Below are positions 60,230 to 64,000 of a stretch of 64,000 bases of DNA, in pieces. The DNA is from UBA668 sp041394605 (GTDB taxonomy: Bacteria > Actinomycetota > Acidimicrobiia > Acidimicrobiales > Ilumatobacteraceae): contig JAWKHX010000018.1 in assembly GCA_041394605.1 (NCBI GenBank), forward strand, positions 30,803 through 94,802. Direction: 5' to 3'. The first letter of the stretch is position 1. Every line of letters begins with the position of its first letter. Position numbers and translations under genes: made by a program. The notes under the pieces are model-generated. The model worked only from the letters and a program-made list of their open reading frames with translations. It had not been told where the DNA came from and did no database searches.

Positions 60230-62296
60230 ATGCTGACCGTCGGCATCGTTCTCCTTGTTGTCATCGTTCTCCTGCTGTTCGTCGCGCTGCGCAGCCTGCA
60301 CAGCATCGGCCCCAGCGAGATCGGTCTGGTCAACAAGCGCCTGGCTCGCCGCAGCCTGGCCGAGGGCAACCCGGTCGCACTGCACGGTGAGGCAGGCTTC
60401 CAGGCCCGGCTGCTGATGCCCGGCCTGCGGTTCAAGCTGTGGCCCGTCTACGGCGTCACCAAGCACCCCTGGGTGCAGGTGCCCGCCGGTGAGATCGGCG
60501 TCGTCATCGCCCAGGTGGGCGCACCCCTCCCGATCGGCGCCAAGAGCGCCATCTACCACGAGGAGTTCGGCAACTTCAGTTCGCTCGAGGCGTTCCTCGC
60601 CAACGGCGGCCAGAAGGGTGTCCAGCGTCCGGTCCTCCCCCCGGGCACGCTGGTGCCGATCCACCCGGCAGCCTTCCTCGTCATCACGCCGCACCGTGTG
60701 TACGGCATGCCGGTGAGCGCCGAACTGAAGGCGCTGTCCGGCGGGCGTGGCGGGCTGTCGCCGGCTGCCTTCGGCCTCGCGCCGGAGCAGTTGGAGGTCA
60801 CCGTGATCGCCCCCCGGGGCACCACGGACATGGTGGGCATCGTCACCACGCTGGAAGGCGAGCCGCTGCCCAGCGGCGACATCGCCAGCCGGCTGGGTGG
60901 CTTCGACGACGTGGCCGCCATGCAGGGCGAGGTGGTCTCTGATGCGGAGATCATCGACACCCTGCTGGGCAGCAAGAACACGCTGCACAACAACTACCAG
61001 GACTTCCAGGCCTTCGTCGCTCACGGCGGCCGCATCGGCCTGCAGCACGACCCCCTGCTCTACGGCGCCTACCTCCTCAACCCGTTCCTCGTGAGCGTGG
61101 AGATGGTGCCGATGCTGGTGGTCCGGCAGGGCGAAGTGGCGGTCATCAAGAGCTTCGTCGGCCTGCCCACCCTGGACACGTCGGGCAGCGAGTTCAAGTT
61201 CGGGTCGATCGTGCGCCCCGGCCGCCGCGGCATCTGGCAAGAGCCGCTGCGCACCGGCAAGTACCCGATCAACCCGCGCATCTACGCCGCCGAACTGGTG
61301 CCCACCAGCATCCTCACCCTCAACTGGGCGACGTCGGTCAGCCAGGCCCACAACCTGGATGCCCAACTGAGCCCGATCGAGGGCAAGAGCCGTGAGGGCT
61401 TCGTCTTCCGCATCGATCTGCAGGTGCAGATCCACGTCAGCGACACCAAGGCACCGAAGGTGATCTCCATGGTCGGCACGATGGCCAACCTGGTCAACGA
61501 GGTGCTCCAGTCCGCAGTGGGCAACCACTTTCGCAACACCCTGCAGCGGCTCGAAGCGGTTCGCTTCATCGAGACCCGCGACGAGGTGCAGCAGGCGGCG
61601 CTGGAAGCCATCACCGGCTACCTCGCCAGCTACGAGGTGGAGACCCGCGGCGTCTACATCCAGGACGTCGTGTTCCCCACCGAACTGGTGAAGGTGCTGA
61701 CGGAGCGGGAGATCGCCCGCCAGGAGAAGGCCACGTTCCACGAGCAGCGCGAAGCGCAGCACGCCCGGATCGAGGTCGAGAAGGCTCGTGGTACCGCCGA
61801 GATGCAGGGCCAGTTGGCCAGCAGCCAGGTGAGCATCGAGATCAACCGCAACGCTGCGGAGGCTCGGGCCGAGCAGGCCCGGGGCGAGGCGGCGTTCGTG
61901 GAGACGACGGCACGCGCCGAGGCCACCAAGGTGGAAGTCCTCGGTCGGGCCGACGCCACCAGGGTCCAGGTGCTCGGCGAGGCCGAGGCCAGCAAGGTGC
62001 AGAACGTCGGTGCCGCCGAGGCCAGCCGCGCCGAAGCGGTCGGCCTCGCCGAGGCGAAGGCAGCAGAGGCACTGGGCCTGGCCAGGGCACAGGGCTTCGA
62101 GGCCCAGAAGGAGGCGTTGGGCCCGGCGGCGACCGCGGTCGTCGCGGCGATCAACGCCATCGCCGAAGGTGGCGTCAACGTCATGCCCGACGTGCTGGTG
62201 GCCGGCGGTGGCGCCGGCAGCATCGAGGGCCTGGCGGCCAGCCTCATCCGGCGGCTCGGTGCGGCTCCGGCCGCCCCGGCTGAGCCGGTGGCCTGA
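60230..62296 (+). CDS. Large SPFH/flotillin-like membrane protein
   Basis: This 688-residue protein has one N-terminal membrane helix (TVGIVLLVVIVLLLFVALRS, about 3-22). Tandem SPFH-like beta/alpha segments follow (VPAGEIGVVIAQVGAPLP; VVRQGEVAVIKSFVGLP; LRTGKYPINPRIYAAELVPT; FRIDLQVQIHVSDTKAPKVI), then a long coiled coil (about 490-650) of Glu/Ala-rich repeats (EREIARQEKATFHEQREAQH). It is longer than usual flotillins. Such proteins oligomerise into membrane scaffolds and partition membrane proteins. There is no NfeD or protease gene beside it, so a stand-alone scaffold is likely. A strong Shine-Dalgarno precedes the ATG. Confidence 0.88.
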   Translation: MLTVGIVLLVVIVLLLFVALRSLHSIGPSEIGLVNKRLARRSLAEGNPVALHGEAGFQARLLMPGLRFKLWPVYGVTKHPWVQVPAGEIGVVIAQVGAPLPIGAKSAIYHEEFGNFSSLEAFLANGGQKGVQRPVLPPGTLVPIHPAAFLVITPHRVYGMPVSAELKALSGGRGGLSPAAFGLAPEQLEVTVIAPRGTTDMVGIVTTLEGEPLPSGDIASRLGGFDDVAAMQGEVVSDAEIIDTLLGSKNTLHNNYQDFQAFVAHGGRIGLQHDPLLYGAYLLNPFLVSVEMVPMLVVRQGEVAVIKSFVGLPTLDTSGSEFKFGSIVRPGRRGIWQEPLRTGKYPINPRIYAAELVPTSILTLNWATSVSQAHNLDAQLSPIEGKSREGFVFRIDLQVQIHVSDTKAPKVISMVGTMANLVNEVLQSAVGNHFRNTLQRLEAVRFIETRDEVQQAALEAITGYLASYEVETRGVYIQDVVFPTELVKVLTEREIARQEKATFHEQREAQHARIEVEKARGTAEMQGQLASSQVSIEINRNAAEARAEQARGEAAFVETTARAEATKVEVLGRADATRVQVLGEAEASKVQNVGAAEASRAEAVGLAEAKAAEALGLARAQGFEAQKEALGPAATAVVAAINAIAEGGVNVMPDVLVAGGGAGSIEGLAASLIRRLGAAPAAPAEPVA

Positions 62297-62306
62297 TTCC
62301 CGCTGG

Positions 62307-62338
62307 ACGGGCGCCGTCACGAGTGTGGCGGCGCCCGT
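62307..62338 (+). terminator. Terminator hairpin after the SPFH gene
   Basis: ACGGGCGCCG and CGGCGCCCGT form a 10-bp stem, extended by CAC/GTG across a GAGT loop. No U-run is present, but strength and position fit an actinobacterial terminator. Confidence 0.65.
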
Positions 62339-62359
62339 TCGCGTGATACCCTCCGGGGT

Positions 62360-62575
62360 ATGTGCCGTCGAGTCACCTGTCGCAAGTGTGGGAAGCCCAG
62401 CTGGGCCGGTTGTGGGGCGCACGTCGAGCATGTGCTGGCCGATGTGCCGCGAGCCCAGCGGTGCAAGTGCCACGAAGCGCCGGCCAAAGTGGCGGCCAAG
62501 TCCAAGGTGAAGGCTGCGGCCGCGCCGCCGCCCACCACCGCCTTCGGGCGGTTCAAGGACTGGCTGAAGCAGTGA
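62360..62575 (+). CDS. Small Cys-rich protein, probably metal-binding
   Basis: This 71-residue protein begins MCRRVTCRKCGKPSWAGCG, then HVEHVLADVPRAQRCKCHEA: five Cys within 20 residues and two more after a His pair, which looks like a zinc ribbon. The C-terminus is Lys/Ala-rich with a short helix (FGRFKDWLKQ). Similar small proteins occur widely in actinobacteria without known function. It lies 64 bp past the SPFH gene, beyond its terminator, so it probably has its own promoter. Confidence 0.7.
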   Translation: MCRRVTCRKCGKPSWAGCGAHVEHVLADVPRAQRCKCHEAPAKVAAKSKVKAAAAPPPTTAFGRFKDWLKQ

Positions 62576-62584
62576 CCCCGGTGG

Positions 62585-64000
62585 TCAGCTTCCGGGGCTG
62601 ACCGTTGACGGGCGCAGGCCGGGGAAATGGCCCAGCCGTTCGAGGGCCGCCACGGTGCTGCGCATCGCGTCGGGCGGCACCGGGTGGCTGATGAGGAAGC
62701 CCTGGGCCTTCATGCAGCCGAGGTCGCTGAGCACCTGCAACTGGTGCACGCTCTCCACGCCCTCGGCCACCATGTCCAGCCCGAGCGAGCGGCCCATGGC
62801 CACGATGGTGCGCACCAGGCTGCGGTCGTTGGGGTTGTCGGCCACGCCGTGCACGAACGCCCGGTCGATCTTGATCCGCTGCAATGGGAACTTCTGCAGC
62901 AGGGACAGCGAGGAGTAGCCGGTGCCGAAGTCGTCGAGGGCCACCCGCACGCCGAGGGAGCGCAGCCGCCGCAGGGTGTTCAGCGCCAGCTCCGGCTCGG
63001 CGATCATGACGCTCTCGGTGACCTCCAGCCACAGCAGCTGGGGCGACACGCCGGAGCGGGTGAGCGCCTCGCTGACGATGGCGGGGAAGTTGGTGTCGCT
63101 GAGCTGGCGCGGCGAGACGTTGACCGACATCGTGGCCGACGGGCTGCACACCCCGTCGTCGATCCAGCGGCGCAGCTGGCCGAGCGCTTCCAGCAAGGCC
63201 CACGAGCCGATCGGCACGATGGTGCCGGTGTCCTCGGCGATCGGGATGAACTCGGCGGGGGAGACGATGGTGCCGTCGCTCTGCTGCCAGCGCATGAGTG
63301 CCTCGAAGCCGACCACATCGCCGGACTGCAGGTCGAGGATCGGCTGGTGGAACAGGCGCAGCTCGCGGCGGTCCAGCGCCCGGTACAGCGCGGTCTCCAC
63401 GGCCAGGCGGTGGGCGACCCGCTCGTGCATGCTCTCGTCGTAGACGGCGACGCAGTTGCGCCCGGCGTCCTTGGCCCGGTACATCGCGGTGTCCGCGTGG
63501 CGCACGAGGTCTTCTGCCGAGGTGCTGGACGTGGGGTTGATCTCGGCCACGCCGATGCTGGCGGTGACGAACACGTCGCCCTGGCTGAGCGCCAGCGGCT
63601 CGCGGAACACGGCCAGCAGCCGCTCGGCGAGCGCCATCGAGGCGCCCTGCGAGCGTGAGGCGGGGTCCAGCACCACGTACTCGTCGCCGGACAACCGGGC
63701 CACGGTGGCGGCCTCGGGCACGGCGTTCAGCAGGCGGCGGGCGACGGTGACCAGCACCTCGTCGCCGGCCGCGTGCCCGAGCGAGTCGTTGATGTTCTTG
63801 AACCGGTCGAGGTCCACGAAGAACAGGGTGGGGTGCACCTCGGCGCTCCACGACGTGCGCATGAGGTCGTTGATGTGGCCGAGCAGCACGCTGCGGTTGG
63901 GCAGCCCCGTGAGCGGGTCGGTCTGCGCCCCGTGCAGCAGTTCGGCCCGGGCGCGGGTGTTGGCCCGCACCGCGCCGAGCACCCGCAGGGTGACGGTGAT
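62585..64000 (-). CDS. GGDEF-EAL domain cyclic-di-GMP protein (5' end off the window)
   Basis: The 471 visible residues, open to the right edge, contain a GGDEF domain (about 25-190) with DPLTGLPNRSVLLGHI, FFVDLDRFKNINDSLGHAAG and RLSGDEYVVL, a degenerate active-site SGDEY in place of GGDEF. An EAL domain (about 215-455) follows with GFEALMRW, SVNVSPRQL, LEVTESVM, ALDDFGTGYSS, IKIDRAFV and VAEGVES, keeping the Glu, Asn, Asp and Lys residues for Mg2+ and catalysis. I infer an active phosphodiesterase that may be GTP-modulated. Sensor and N-terminal parts lie beyond the edge. Confidence 0.92.
   Translation of the reverse strand: MTVTLRVLGAVRANTRARAELLHGAQTDPLTGLPNRSVLLGHINDLMRTSWSAEVHPTLFFVDLDRFKNINDSLGHAAGDEVLVTVARRLLNAVPEAATVARLSGDEYVVLDPASRSQGASMALAERLLAVFREPLALSQGDVFVTASIGVAEINPTSSTSAEDLVRHADTAMYRAKDAGRNCVAVYDESMHERVAHRLAVETALYRALDRRELRLFHQPILDLQSGDVVGFEALMRWQQSDGTIVSPAEFIPIAEDTGTIVPIGSWALLEALGQLRRWIDDGVCSPSATMSVNVSPRQLSDTNFPAIVSEALTRSGVSPQLLWLEVTESVMIAEPELALNTLRRLRSLGVRVALDDFGTGYSSLSLLQKFPLQRIKIDRAFVHGVADNPNDRSLVRTIVAMGRSLGLDMVAEGVESVHQLQVLSDLGCMKAQGFLISHPVPPDAMRSTVAALERLGHFPGLRPSTVSPGS

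Overview
The window is one contiguous stretch of very GC-rich bacterial DNA. It codes densely on both strands, with many ATGA, GTGA and TGATG gene overlaps. The gene content is typical of Actinomycetota: DUF222/13E12-type HNH nuclease, DUF2510 protein, SAM-IV-like riboswitch, DUF4188, DUF4262 and acetoin-dehydrogenase-type genes. Many start codons sit 6-7 nt behind a TANNNT box with no Shine-Dalgarno, which suggests widespread leaderless transcription. The richness in acyl-CoA, PhyH, Baeyer-Villiger and Rieske enzymes points to an aerobic heterotroph, and I infer an acidimicrobial lineage, but nothing here fixes the taxonomy. I saw no phage, insertion sequence, integron, rRNA or CRISPR array.

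Layout. 0-13.4 kb: an ECF sigma factor with its membrane partner, a PhyH oxygenase, an APH-like kinase, a LexA-box-controlled DUF222-HNH nuclease, small metabolic genes, a saccharopine-dehydrogenase-like gene, a SET-domain protein, a PEP-mutase/isocitrate-lyase-family enzyme, metX behind a SAM-IV-like riboswitch, small membrane proteins and tRNA-Gly. 13.4-17.9 kb: an acoABXC-type 2-oxoacid/acetoin dehydrogenase operon. 17.9-27.1 kb: GH29 fucosidase, a MerR regulator divergent from a DUF4188 gene, VapBC, a beta-CASP nuclease, an acyl-CoA dehydrogenase with a HAPMO-type Baeyer-Villiger monooxygenase, and a DUF2510 membrane protein.

27-54 kb is the most distinctive part. It looks like a catabolic island for gamma-butyrobetaine, carnitine and glycine betaine. 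It holds a Rieske oxygenase with the Glu-type bridging motif of quaternary-ammonium oxygenases, a CaiD-like hydratase, a CaiA-like dehydrogenase, two CoA ligases, carnitine 3-dehydrogenase fused to a betainyl-CoA thioesterase (one near-complete copy, one truncated), and a BKACE dehydrocarnitine-cleavage enzyme. Two ABC uptake systems, an SDR, a molybdenum hydroxylase and another acyl-CoA dehydrogenase are interleaved. A plausible flow is gamma-butyrobetaine to its CoA ester, dehydrogenation, hydration to carnitinyl-CoA, carnitine, 3-dehydrocarnitine, betainyl-CoA plus acetoacetate, glycine betaine, and demethylation.

54-64 kb: a glyoxalase-fold protein, a lipoprotein hydrolase, tRNA-Cys, an arylsulfotransferase lipoprotein, an acyl-CoA ligase, a 2H phosphoesterase, a large SPFH/flotillin protein, a small Cys-rich protein and a GGDEF-EAL protein cut by the right edge.

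Quality caveat. At least sixteen genes are broken by one- or two-base indels, densest at 36-48 kb, while the shifted frames still encode well-conserved protein. Most look like sequencing or assembly errors. I therefore annotate the inferred full gene and give the approximate site of each break.
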